Below, piece after piece: positions 39,501 through 46,370 of a stretch of DNA of 64,000 nt. A model generated the notes under the pieces. That model was not told the DNA's origin. It made no database searches and saw nothing but the letters and a program-made list of their open reading frames with translations. Within the stretch, counting starts at the first letter, position 1. The number at the start of each line of letters is the position of its first letter. Source of the stretch: Nematostella vectensis (taxonomy: Eukaryota; Cnidaria; Anthozoa; Actiniaria; Edwardsiidae); NCBI RefSeq assembly GCF_932526225.1, contig NC_064036.1:5155519-5219518 (forward strand). The letters run 5' to 3'. A program made the translations under genes and the position numbers.

Positions 39501-41506
39501 AAAGTCATCATGGGCTTCTTTTTGAACATACTAACATCACCATCCCTTTCAGTGGGTTTAAAGAGAGTGAAGGCAGCCCGAAGTACGTGAAATGGAAGTT
39601 GACAGGACAGGGCGAGCCACCAATGGCCAGCAAAAATGAAGAGGAGTTGTCGCCTACTGTCATCGTGCTTATTTTCTTGTCCGTCCTCGTGGGAGTCGCC
39701 GGAATTGTCATGATTCTCATACTTTGCAAGTATGTAGTTTATAAAAGAAAGAAATAAAATTTGGTGAAATACGCGCGCGATATCCTGTCTCCCGCGCAGC
39801 CGATCTTTGTGTCGGTGGTGGGAAGTGTGATCTGGGCCATTAAAATTCTACCGTGGCCGAAAGAATATAAAACGTCATAATCACGTGACAGTATACACCC
39901 CTGCATTGTGGAACGTATCGTCTACTTTTACCTTGTGGGGAAAACTGTTTTTCAAAGTTATCGGGTTTTTTTTTTGCTCGAGTTGCCCGCTAACTTCACT
40001 CTGGTGAGATCATCTGCTACTTTGACAGCCATCACGATCACACACCCAAAAAATTAATGATATACATACTATATCTTCTTTCAGGAAAAGAAGGGATGAA
40101 AGACGTTCCCGCGTAACATTCAACGACACACCACTCTAGTGAGTATTACAGATCAGCTGTTAGTGCCTAACATTCCAGACAGTCATGATTTAGAATAGTG
40201 ATTCACGCTTGGTTGATTGCTTTATAATGTTTTGTTGTAGTATTGGTCCTATGAGCTCGGGCGGCGGTGGAGCAGATTCAGCACAGGTACGTAACATTGG
40301 CGTGATCGTTTTGTCGACTGTCGTATCATTACTTGTGTTTTGAGTGGCCGTAGCTGAGACTTAGGTAACGCTCGGTTGGCGTATTGCATGCTTCAAAATT
40401 GGTAGCGTTAGCACGATCATTTTATGGGTTATTGTATTGGCTAGTATTAGGGGACTTGCGCTAAGAGAGCACGTGACCTTTTTGGATTGCGAATTCAAAA
40501 CAAAATGATCAAACAAAAAAATCAGAAATGACTGCGCCCGTCACACAAGAAAACGACGAAGAAATAAAATCTTTAAATGAAACTAAACCCTTTCAGTAAA
40601 AAAGAATTCTGGGTTTTTTCGTAAGCTCTGAATAAGTTGCTTTATTTTGCTGTTATTTTGCCGCTAAAAGGCTGAGCGCGCGCTAATTTGCCACCCAAAC
40701 AGTCATGTGATCTCTTAGCGCAATTCCCCTATTGGTAGTAATTGGTCGAATAGCAAGGGAAGGGGATTCAAGGGAACCTCCAGTACGCAATTTACAACAT
40801 AGTTGTTTTCCCCACAAATTGAAAGAGTTAATGTTCTAAAAGCAGATTTAAAGTAAAAAAAAAAAATAAAAAAAAAAAAATCCCGTCAATGGAACATAGT
40901 CGATCTTTGATTGATTATATTAATGAGGGCACTTGGGCTGCTATTCGGCGCGAAACTCAAGTTAACCGTAAATAATGTGGAGAATATCGTACGCTTAGAC
41001 CTTTATAGTGCGACGCACGCTACCACCTTGGCAGACCAAGAAAAAGTCTTAAGAAAAGCAGCTTGCGAGAATCATAGTTTTTTTATTGACATGAACTTGT
41101 GCATAAAGTCTTTCTTTGCCGGCCTGGTTAGCTAGTGAACTTCGTCAGTCAGAGAGTACGCTCATCTCATTGGCGTCAAAAAACATTTCAAGGTAATTCA
41201 TAGAAGATTCAAGGTGGCCACGGTAGCGGGAATCGCAATGGGAGTGATTATTTTATTAGTTTTGATTGGTTAGAAGTGTGATGTGAGCTATTGCATGCTT
41301 TGGCATAGCTAATATCAGCATGGCATTTGTCTATTGTCCTATTGCATTATTTGATTAGATAGAAAATATTGGTAAATTTGCTTTGCCTTTTAATCACAAT
41401 AATAATAAATCCCAATCGTTAATCTAGCCTTTATAAGAAATTCTAATGATTGCTATATTATTTTATACAGCGTTTGGATGCTGGTGTCGACAACTTTGAG
41501 TGTTAG
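6449..41506 (+). CDS. Giant cadherin, gene 1: signal peptide, ~40 EC repeats, membrane-adjacent domain, TM helix, short tail (80 exons)
   Basis: The spliced model has 80 exons and 12,744 nt (4,247 codons plus stop), with every junction GT-AG and phase-consistent. Order: signal exon; 10 exons for EC1-EC3 and the start of EC4; 12 tandem five-exon units (three ECs each); exons for the last EC; a membrane-adjacent domain; one TM helix; a tail of about 44 residues ending DNFEC. Canonical calcium motifs (LDRE, DxNDN, ATDxDxGxN) show it is a calcium-dependent adhesion or tether protein at the cell surface. The long ectodomain followed by a non-EC membrane-adjacent domain recalls cadherin-23/protocadherin-15 and the large coral protocadherin-like proteins; that placement is inference. 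The unit exons are listed separately. A collapsed or over-expanded assembly of the array remains possible. Confidence 0.85.
6519..9134 (+). other. Intron 1 of cadherin gene 1 (2.6 kb)
   Basis: No coding sequence recognised. It aligns with intron 1 of gene 2 in blocks: about 7000-7400 with 47700-48100, and 8560-9134 with 49640-50192. A run of about 18 C lies near 8441-8459. The gene 2 copy carries an extra ribozyme-bearing element that is absent here. Confidence 0.6.
9135..10712 (+). CDS. Cadherin gene 1 exons 2-5: EC1
   Basis: Exons 9135..9200, 10268..10407, 10479..10544 and 10623..10712. They encode the mature N-terminus (GARPLFDPPYWTTVLPEV) and EC1, with FTATDADGDNISY, TLDRE and the calcium linker ITDINDNAPAFQ. 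Intron 2 (9201-10267) contains a short palindromic motif at about 9896-9922 that recurs at about 60207. EC1 lacks an obvious classical-cadherin Trp2 at its start, so strand-swap adhesion is not indicated. Confidence 0.82.
10713..11875 (+). CDS. Cadherin gene 1 exons 6-8: EC2
   Basis: Exons 10967..11065, 11194..11298 and 11747..11875, all phase 0. Motifs: TLTATDADATTNA, SIDKVTGDI, PLDYENGP (LDRE degenerated to LDYE) and the linker ITDVDDLPANF (a weak DxNDN). The EC2-EC3 linker may therefore bind calcium less well. Exon 8 extends into EC3. Confidence 0.82.
11540..11720 (-). mobile_element. tRNA-derived SINE remnant in cadherin gene 1
   Basis: Read on the minus strand, GGTTCGATCCC (near 11635-11646) matches an RNA polymerase III B box and is followed by a (TTTG)n tail (11575-11598 on +). 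The A-box half is degraded. A related copy lies in the same intron of gene 2 (about 52140-52262), so the insertion predates the gene duplication. Confidence 0.5.
11876..12748 (+). CDS. Cadherin gene 1 exons 9-11: EC3 and start of EC4
   Basis: Exons 12159..12234, 12389..12486 and 12623..12748. They encode VHAKDMDSLNAPVEYSI, FAINKTSGEV and GVYSLIVNAKSTTQPLAF. Exon 11 is informative: its first half (AKSTTQPLAFTLVKVTVSTL) is unique, but its second half (NLTYDVSILEGEANVQVMDL) is the same as the 3' half of exon E in every downstream repeat unit. This marks one of the recombination points that created the array. Confidence 0.82.
13041..14645 (+). CDS. Cadherin gene 1 repeat unit 1 (exons A-E)
   Basis: Exons 13041..13226, 13354..13534, 13659..13870, 14138..14320 and 14499..14645. 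The unit encodes the rest of one EC (PLDRE, LDINDETP), a full canonical EC (NEIERLG, ATDGDAGANS, QLDRETRD, GDANDNPPV) and a third EC (ASDKDIGANGRLMYS, VTDGGSPALKS). Its distinguishing residues are FFSSSGS in exon A, VNILDINDE in exon B and IENGAHG in exon D. Many N-glycosylation sequons are present (NVS, NFT, NGT, NKT, NST, NLT). Confidence 0.88.
14939..16542 (+). CDS. Cadherin gene 1 repeat unit 2 (exons A-E)
   Basis: Exons 14939..15124, 15252..15432, 15556..15767, 16035..16217 and 16396..16542. Variants: HILDIS in A, SPFFNVS in B, GVFSINN and AVVIQV in C, SVMEGE in E. The C-exon donor is GTTAGA instead of GTGAGA but remains a valid GT. Frame is intact. Confidence 0.88.
16836..18443 (+). CDS. 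Cadherin gene 1 repeat unit 3 (exons A-E)
   Basis: Exons 16836..17021, 17149..17329, 17453..17664, 17936..18118 and 18297..18443. Close to the consensus, with VTINVLD in B as the only obvious change. Its C-D intron has the A-rich GAAAAAAAAAATGGAG form shared with units 4-7 and 9, so it belongs to that homogenised block. Confidence 0.88.
18737..20344 (+). CDS. Cadherin gene 1 repeat unit 4 (exons A-E)
   Basis: Exons 18737..18922, 19050..19230, 19354..19565, 19837..20019 and 20198..20344. Marker: DAGSNSALT in exon B (Ser for Ala). Units 4, 5 and 6 look almost identical over 1901 bp, including introns. Confidence 0.88.
20638..22245 (+). CDS. Cadherin gene 1 repeat unit 5 (exons A-E)
   Basis: Exons 20638..20823, 20951..21131, 21255..21466, 21738..21920 and 22099..22245. 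It carries the DAGSNS marker in B. It differs from unit 4 by only a handful of bases that I can see, for example GAAAGTTTT for GAAATTTTT in the C-D intron. Confidence 0.88.
22539..24146 (+). CDS. Cadherin gene 1 repeat unit 6 (exons A-E)
   Basis: Exons 22539..22724, 22852..23032, 23156..23367, 23639..23821 and 24000..24146. It has the DAGSNS marker in B and a private TAATDT (Ile to Thr) at the start of exon D. Open frame throughout. Confidence 0.88.
24440..26047 (+). CDS. Cadherin gene 1 repeat unit 7 (exons A-E)
   Basis: Exons 24440..24625, 24753..24933, 25057..25268, 25540..25722 and 25901..26047. Markers: TVLATDGDAGANS in B; HGQFQIKDSSSGAINLAG in D. The same D variant recurs in unit 9, part of a two-unit higher-order pattern. 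Confidence 0.88.
26342..27945 (+). CDS. Cadherin gene 1 repeat unit 8 (exons A-E)
   Basis: Exons 26342..26527, 26655..26835, 26959..27170, 27438..27620 and 27799..27945. Distinct variant set shared with unit 10: PVVSHF, FNTSGS and NGNILRV in A; AISLAKQ and TVIAQD in C; GANRRLMYS in D. Private changes are GFAK in A and RLDTVFLTVLATD in B. Confidence 0.88.
28240..29847 (+). CDS. Cadherin gene 1 repeat unit 9 (exons A-E)
   Basis: Exons 28240..28425, 28553..28733, 28857..29068, 29340..29522 and 29701..29847. Markers: HILDIS in A, VIRVSLSE in C, DIVANGR with GQFQ and AINLAG in D. Exon C starts GTTTTTTTT rather than GGTTTTTTT, but still reads GFFS. Confidence 0.88.
30142..31745 (+). CDS. Cadherin gene 1 repeat unit 10 (exons A-E)
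   Basis: Exons 30142..30327, 30455..30635, 30759..30970, 31238..31420 and 31599..31745. It shares the unit 8 variants (PVVSHF, FNTSGS, NGNILRV, AISLAKQ, TVIAQD, GANRRLM). It adds DAGSNS in B and QVDDANDNPP in C. Confidence 0.88.
32038..33641 (+). CDS. Cadherin gene 1 repeat unit 11 (exons A-E)
   Basis: Exons 32038..32223, 32351..32531, 32655..32866, 33134..33316 and 33495..33641. Markers: HILDIS in A, QVDDANDN and VIRVSLSE in C, VATMIASD with HGQFQ and AISLDG in D, YNVSVLEGE in E. Frame intact. Confidence 0.88.
33941..36371 (+). CDS. Cadherin gene 1 repeat unit 12, diverged, with a different last exon
   Basis: Exons 33941..34126, 34557..34737, 35304..35515, 35779..35961 and 36245..36371. 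It is the most diverged unit: NASGGTFAFFGSS, FFINGT, AEEHVLD and GIVKGLFK in A; SPYFNVS in B; RDLYMLTVM and LNRTAAV in C; AISVADRLSYNQ in D. The last exon keeps the exon E 5' half (VVVKVTDGGSLALESRAIVL) but then diverges to TTENRNAPVFASVQYIGG, ending phase 1. Introns A-B and B-C are enlarged by insertions. This looks like the ancestral 3' border unit. Confidence 0.86.
34797..35117. mobile_element. Probable MITE in the unit 12 B-C intron
   Basis: An insertion absent from the other 11 units. Its ends are inverted: TTCGAATAAGC on the left, and on the right the reverse complement reads TTCGAATAATCACCC. Internal ATAAGCGCC motifs occur near both ends. No coding capacity. Confidence 0.45.
35145..35281. 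mobile_element. Short ~120-bp insertion flanked by a direct repeat
   Basis: The sequence ATTAAGAGTAT occurs at about 35152 and again at about 35271, preceded by AAATCAG in both cases. It brackets about 110 bp that has no counterpart in the other units. This fits an insertion with target duplication or a local tandem duplication; the class is unknown. Confidence 0.35.
36372..38177 (+). CDS. Cadherin gene 1 last EC repeat exons
   Basis: Exons 36532..36578 and 37968..38177 complete the final EC begun in the last exon of unit 12. Motifs: VYKDTSFDFPVLTVV, ATDSDTGINGVVEYRI, FYIEPTSGTIRTADVFADKD and QASDKGTPP. Exon 37968 ends phase 0 and leads straight into the membrane-adjacent domain; no DxNDN follows. 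The intron between the two exons holds a RecQ-like insertion. Confidence 0.8.
36599..37670 (-). mobile_element. Inverted-repeat-bounded insertion carrying a RecQ-like fragment
   Basis: A roughly 70-bp inverted repeat flanks the segment: left at 36627-36696, right at 37591-37663. Shared core words are CAATCTCGTTCC, TACCTTT, TGCCAGC and GCAAGGTACAAG. The body encodes a decayed helicase fragment on the minus strand. No equivalent insert is seen in the matching intron of gene 2 (58029-58501), so it arrived after the duplication or was lost there. Confidence 0.55.
37116..37500 (-). pseudogene. RecQ-like DNA helicase fragment, decayed
   Basis: The minus-strand reading gives LDKLGKVEDFTLKEIQSQIL, then after a frame shift MLPTGNGNAFLIHYLLEF, RKSGSIILLISPLKASMEDK and IEKLRSRI. 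The order (Q-motif region, Walker A-like LPTGxGK, SIVLVISPL motif) matches the N-terminal helicase lobe of RecQ-type proteins as I remember it. Walker A is damaged (GNGNA for GxGKS), the frame is broken and the rest is missing, so it is non-functional. Confidence 0.6.
38178..39138 (+). CDS. Cadherin gene 1 membrane-adjacent domain exons
   Basis: Exons 38611..38699, 38924..38992 and 39076..39138, joined in phase 2. They encode IFLLRDSNSMVLTSKMSKED, ELNGGGHVIIKSIRP and SIITINGIKDRQEMSYNQLF. There are no EC motifs. The alternation of beta-like and helical stretches just outside the membrane resembles the ferredoxin-like membrane-adjacent domain of cadherin-23/protocadherin-15, but I cannot prove homology. 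Gene 2 keeps only the first of these exons. Confidence 0.7.
39553..39729 (+). CDS. Cadherin gene 1 transmembrane exon
   Basis: 177-nt exon, phase 2 on both sides. It gives GFKESEGSPKYVKWKLTGQG, an acidic stalk (KNEEEL) and a hydrophobic helix SPTVIVLIFLSVLVGVAGIV followed by MILILCK. If the following donor is ignored, the frame continues CKYVVYKRKK and stops at 39755-39757, overlapping an AATAAA (39753-39758). This suggests a possible alternative, shorter 3' end. Confidence 0.82.
40085..41506 (+). CDS. Cadherin gene 1 cytoplasmic tail exons and stop
   Basis: Exons 40085..40138, 40241..40286 and 41471..41506 encode KKRRDERRSRVTFNDTPLY, IGPMSSGGGGADSAQ and RLDAGVDNFEC, stop TAG at 41504-41506. 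The short basic, then Gly-rich tail has no catenin-binding motif that I recognise. The donor after 40138 creates an in-frame TAG if unspliced, so intron retention would truncate the tail after DTPL. The intron 40287-41470 holds nothing coding that I recognise. Confidence 0.72.
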
Positions 41507-41700
41507 AGCTTGAACGTCAAGATACGCGCATATGAGACAGGACAATACTAGATAAAAAAAAAACATTATATAAATATACAGTTGAGTCCTGATAACTCAA
41601 GCATATATTTATATATATAAAATGATGGTTGAAGGCTTTCATAGAAAGTGCTCAATACTCGAAAGTAGAGCGGTGTATAGTGTTGGTTTGAGAAAAATAC

Positions 41701-41805
41701 AAACTACATAGGTTTCCCTACAGGTCTGTTTCGTGGTTTCGTGGTTGCCCACTGATGAGTGGGCAACCACGAAACAGACCTGTAGGGAAACCTATGTAGT
41801 TTGTA
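41701..41805. repeat. Near-perfect 45-bp-arm palindrome
   Basis: The left arm begins AAACTACATAGGTTTCCCTA and the right arm is its reverse complement ending in TGTAGTTT at about 41801. The left arm has an extra TTTCGTGG (8 nt) and the loop is GATG. As RNA it would form a long hairpin. Confidence 0.85.
41743..41792 (+). ncRNA. Candidate hammerhead ribozyme core (degenerate type I) within the palindrome
   Basis: CTGATGA (41752-41758) is followed by stem II GTGG/CCAC with a GCAA tetraloop (41759-41770) and then GAAA (41771-41774): the complete conserved hammerhead core. A minimal stem III (CA..TG) and a GTA cleavage triplet (41782-41784) follow. Stem I can pair GGTT..CCC with GGG.AACC if A41751 is bulged or mispaired. 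That defect and the competing palindrome make activity uncertain. Confidence 0.42.
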
Positions 41806-41810
41806 GTTTG

Positions 41811-41842
41811 TCGAACCAATATATATATATATATTGGTTCGA
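41811..41842. repeat. Perfect 32-bp palindrome with AT core
   Basis: TCGAACCAAT, an (AT)n core and ATTGGTTCGA read the same on both strands. It sits immediately after the larger palindrome and may be part of the same mobile or fold-back unit. Confidence 0.8.
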
Positions 41843-42013
41843 GTTCACGCGGCTGCACCGTAACAACATGGACTAACCAAATAGTTTGAATAACGCATAG
41901 GCGCATGTCGAGAGGTCCCTGCGGGGTTTTAAGTGCGAACATGCACTACTTTGATCAAGATTTGACTAATACCAGGAAAAATATGATAATAATATTCGAT
42001 ATATTGTACAATC

Positions 42014-42019
42014 AATAAA
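42014..42019 (+). terminator. Candidate polyadenylation signal for cadherin gene 1
   Basis: AATAAA about 510 bp after the stop codon, followed by T-rich sequence (about 42030-42042). Plausible, but unproven without transcript ends. The palindromes at 41701-41842 would lie in this 3' UTR. Confidence 0.35.
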
Positions 42020-42083
42020 TATTGTAAATATATTTTTTTTTTCAGAATAATCTACCAATAAAAATTTTGTACTTTCTATTAAC

Positions 42084-43055
42084 CCATTGACTCCTGGCTT
42101 TTTTTTAGCTGAATTTACAAAAAAACAGACTGAAAACAGATACCTCCCCCCCTATTCTGAGTTTTATACAGCCCGTCAAACACAGCTGCACCTAGTCAGC
42201 GGTATCCAAGCTTTCCAACAGTGCTCTGCGGTCCCCACTTTTAATCCCTCGTCGTTGTGCTGAAGCCAGCACAAGTTGATGGTTGCTTGTATTTTTCATC
42301 CAAAATACAGCTATGAGCATATGAGGAGAGTGTCTCAGGACATCATGAAGTCTTTTGGGGCATAATTGAGTGCTTTGCTTATGGATATTTGCAAGCAAAG
42401 GTGGATTCCTGATGATTTTTTCTTGTTTGGCTTTGCCTGGATGAGAAAATAATTTTCTAATGAATCACTTTAGCTCTCCTAAATGCTTTCTTTTCTGAAA
42501 CCATATTGATTTCAAAAGTCTGTATGACCTGGAATTGATTTGTTTGGCTTCGGGGTGAAAAGACTTATAAAAAAACCATCTGACTTTGGGGAAAGGAGTG
42601 TTGACTGGCCCTCCCCTCGTGAATTTTCCCCTGGATCTCCCAGAATGCTTTGCAATACGTAAAGATATTTTCGTGGTTGTACAATCCTTCAAGGAATGGA
42701 CATTGTGTTTTGAGGCCAAGGAAATGTACCTGGAGGATCATAATAAAGGTATCTATTTGTGTCTTGAGCTGTGTTTGCTGATCTCTCTCCCTTGTGTGGT
42801 ATTTTGAGCGTTTTATTGAGAGGGGTGATTCTGCTTTTCTCTCCTTGTTCGATTTGAGATTTGTCAAAGAACCTGTGCTATTATTTGGCTTAAGAGTAGA
42901 TGCCAACACCTTGGTTGGATGCATATCTGCAAGACTTATCCGTTAGACTGATGCCTGAGTATCTTCATCTTGTTGTGTTTATTTTGAATTTATGATTTTT
43001 TTGGGTTGTGGGTACTTCCCAAAGCCGGTACAGGCCGGTTGAGGGGTCAATGTGT
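42084..43055. mobile_element. Putative decayed interspersed element with short inverted ends
   Basis: The left end reads AACCCATTGACTCCT. The reverse complement of the right end (about 43040-43055) reads AACACATTGACCCCT. Between them are broken minus-strand frames of up to about 119 codons with no motif I recognise. Classification is tentative. Confidence 0.35.
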
Positions 43056-44189
43056 TTATAAACATTTTAGTTATGAAACAGTAACACAAAGTTATAAATC
43101 AAACAAAACGAAAAACAAAAACAAATAAAAGTTAACCATTTATGAGCACTTTTTTTTATTCAAAAACACAAATTGATTATCGTACATCCGATCAGTTTGA
43201 TGTAAATTACGATCGATTCGCCGACTCACTCAACGGCAAGCAACACGGCTCAACTATTGGATCATATTTGGTAGAGTCTCCCTCTACTATGATTGGATGG
43301 CTGCCTTAAGGCCTTGGTAAAGGTAAATTTGACACCACTGTTTGTTATTGTGCTTTATTTTTGCAAAAAAATTCTATGACGGCTAAAATGTTTCCCGTGA
43401 CCTGTTGACCGTGAATTCACGCCAAATCTTTGATTTTTCTAACGTATTATTTTGAGGCGAGAACTCGAGCTTGTCTGGAGTAACGCGACGGGTTTTTAGA
43501 TATCGCCTTCAAATTTTCGGGATCTGATAGATAATTATGCCATGTCATAAAGTGTATGAAGAATTTTCGATTTTCGACTGAAGATCGCTTTTATAGCACT
43601 TTTCGTGTCCAAGTTTCGCCAGAAATGAGAGTTCGTGATATTTTGTTGACAGTGTCAAATAACAAAAAGTCCTCACACTCTTTGGTAGATCATCTATCTG
43701 TCTTTGAGATGCAATTACGTGCAAGTGCATGCGCAATAACGCGTAGGTGCATTACCCCCTAAAGTAAACTCCGTACTTTTGAGTTTGAGGCCTCAAAGCT
43801 ATTTTAGCTATTGCAAAAATAAAACTTGCAGGAGATAATTCAATTTTTTATCTTTTTTTTGATATATAGTTTGTACATGTAGTGAAAATTGCGGCGCGAC
43901 AATATTTTTTTTTTCCGCGGACACGTTTACCTTTACCGAGACCTTAAGCAACCGCAAGATAAAATTATACGGAGCTGTGAGGCGGAAGCCAACAATTGGC
44001 ACAGTAAAAAGAGCAACTCTATTCAAACCCTATTGAATATTTATAATCCTACCGAAGACGTCACTAGTATTATTTAAGGGGGTGATTTATGGAATTAATA
44101 CTACAAATAATATCTGATAATACTTTGGCCATAAAATAATAACGCCGGTGTGAAACTCCGTGTAAACGTCCACAGAATCAATTTTCTTT
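43056..44189. other. Intergenic stretch with nothing recognised
   Basis: AT-rich sequence with only short open frames and no splice-consistent coding exon, tRNA or clear repeat that I can support. Confidence 0.5.
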
Positions 44190-44360
44190 TTTAACAGGTC
44201 GTTCCGATGCTAGCCCTTTAATGTATTGGTGGCTGTAGATCAAATTCGCTGGTTAATGACATAGATAAAGTCAGAAAAGGAGGTCATTTAGATAACTCTA
44301 CAGAATGTAGGATCTTAGATTTATTTAGGGAGCTCAGTAATAATGCAGGTGAACTGTACT
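44190..44360 (+). repeat. Relic of the 10-Cys array intron upstream of cadherin gene 2
   Basis: AACAGGTCGTTCCGATGCTA, then CTGTAGATCAAATTCGCTGG, and AGTAATAATGCAGGTGAACT match in order and spacing the introns at 470-660, 1540-1730 and 2600-2790. No 10-Cys exon remains nearby. It indicates that the duplicated segment originally included the 3' part of the 10-Cys gene. Confidence 0.6.
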
Positions 44361-45121
44361 ACTATTTTTTGGTACCTCAGTTATATAATAATATAAACCT
44401 GCGCGCAGAGTACACTGGGGTACCGATGGATTGCGTGTACATTTGTGTTTTGACATTTTGTATGATAAAAACATTTTAGTTTTAGTCAAATTTTACTCTA
44501 CCATAGAACCATATGTAAAAATGAGTAAGAAAGGCAAGAAAGGCAAGAAATGTAAGATAAAACAAAAAAGAAAAAACTTCCCAGGTGGGGTAGGAGACTC
44601 CATAAAATTAAATGGGTTGAGGTTAGAATTGCCTAACTGCACTTCATGAATGTACTATCTGTTAGTATTGAATTTGCTGTTACAACCAGTGAATCGTCAT
44701 TATAAACGATATATGTGTTTTCATTATTTCATTTGTAAACGCAAAGTCGCGCAAAGTAAACTACAAGACTTCTTATGTTTAGACAAAATGTTGTGGTGTC
44801 AAATTAGAGGGCTATATGGAACAGATATCAGAAGCTAGAAGCTCAGGATATATTCCATGGGCAGCGTCTAGTGTTATCGTGTATTTATTTTCCTTTTTGT
44901 CACACAATGCTTTCTCTTTGAGGGTGTAGAGGGCGAAGGCTAGTGTGGTAATTAAAGTCACAGCAGAGTTTAACTGTTGATTGCCTGTAATGTCATCTCT
45001 ATATCTTTGCTTTGAACACCCTGCGTGCGGAAAATTTGCTGTTACACCCAAAAAGAGCCATATTGTTATAACAGTACTGTATAATTGTTTTCATTGCTCA
45101 TGGCAATTAATATTTTATTTA

Positions 45122-46258
45122 CGTAATTGCAAAGAAAGCAATATGATCTATTTATGCCATCATATTGTTTATAGCATTTTAACTTAGGTTGATTCTTGAA
45201 CACGGAACGAAGCAAACTATTATTAGCCTGCGAGGTGGAAAGTCTGCAAGGCTGTCATCGGCGCATAGTAATCTGTTATATAAATTAAACAAAAATAAGA
45301 GATAACAGATTACTTACCTTGCTTCGAAAACTGATAGTTTTGAATTTTAGACCACGAAAAATTATGAAATCCGTATCGAATGCGCCGGTGACAGCCCGCA
45401 CTATAAGTTGTTTGCTTCGCTTAGTGTTCAGCCGAGCGTACCTAATTGTCCAACGGCGCCGGTCAAGGATTCAAATCGCTGCTTACTCGTTTTAAAAAAT
45501 GGCTAGCGGCCAGGGAAAATGATTTAGCTCGGATGTTTTGCCACATATCGAATGTAAGTGTACCCTGGCATAGGTCTGCGAGATAAAAATATTTCGTTTG
45601 TTGTATTTTCCTCGCGAATTTCGACGGTATTTGAGTGCTACCGAAAATGGCGCCTCCAACCTTGTTTCTTTCCTTAGTAGGGGGAGAGAAGTCATATATT
45701 CCGTTACGAAAACACCCCAAAATCGTATATTACACATAAATATGACAACAACAAGGCATGTTCTAAGTTTTAAGGCAATTTTATTGGCAATGTTTTACAA
45801 AAAAATCGCGACTTCAATCCACTCGTTTTACCTCTAAGAATAACAGCCGATTCCAAGCTACGAACAAGTTTCAAAACCATTGCCTGGGCTACCTGTGGTC
45901 ATAGAAGCCAAGGTTGGTTCTCACTAGAGGAAGAGTCAGAATTGGTCAGGCGCAAGAAATCAAGCAGTTGCGTTCTTTTGCGCTTGCGTTACAGCTACAG
46001 TTACAGAATAGGAAAATAAAAAAAAATTCAAATACATTAATAAACGATATGTTTTCTTGTGCTACGTTTGGTTTGTGCGCGTGTGCGCGTGATCACGTTA
46101 CAAGAATGTTCAACATCACAGAGAGCCCTTTGTAGTTGGCCGGGCTTCCTAACAATTTCCCTCAATAACTATGGTCCTAGTAAGAATCAACCTTAGTTAA
46201 AATGCTCTAAACAATATGATGGCATAAATAGACCATATTGCTTTCTTTGCAATGTTTC
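45122..46258. repeat. Inverted repeat pair (45122-45200 and 46178-46258) around intergenic DNA
   Basis: GCAAAGAAAGCAATATG, then TATTTATGCCATCATATTG, then GGTTGATTCTT at the left recur inverted at the right with few changes. The fold-back element at 45190 lies just inside the left arm, and a direct repeat (see 45793) overlaps the right arm. The region looks rearranged around the duplication breakpoint. Confidence 0.6.
45190..45435. mobile_element. Fold-back / MITE-like element
   Basis: Left: TTGAACACGGAACGAAGCAAA...GGCTGTCATCGGCGCAT. The right side is the inverse, ...ATGCGCCGGTGACAGCC...GTTTGCTTCGC..GTGTTCA. The inner arms AGTAATCTGTTAT / ATAACAGATTACT are exact. No coding sequence. Confidence 0.6.
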
Positions 46259-46370
46259 ACAAAAAATCGCGACTTCAATCCACTCGTTTTACCTCTAAGA
46301 ATAACAGCCGATTCCAAGCTACGGACAAGCTTCGAAACCATTGCCTGGGCTAGCTGTGCTATGACTACAG
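45793..46370 (+). repeat. ~110-bp direct repeat (45793-45905 and 46257-46370)
   Basis: Both copies contain ATCGCGACTTCAATCCACTC, then AAGAATAACAGCCGATTCCA and CCATTGCCTGGGCTA, with only scattered differences. No gene recognised. Confidence 0.65.

Noticed and set aside
42565-42924. 119-codon minus-strand ORF in the intergenic region
   Set aside because: Low-complexity composition, overlapped by an equally open plus frame, no recognisable motif; treated as part of a decayed repeat.
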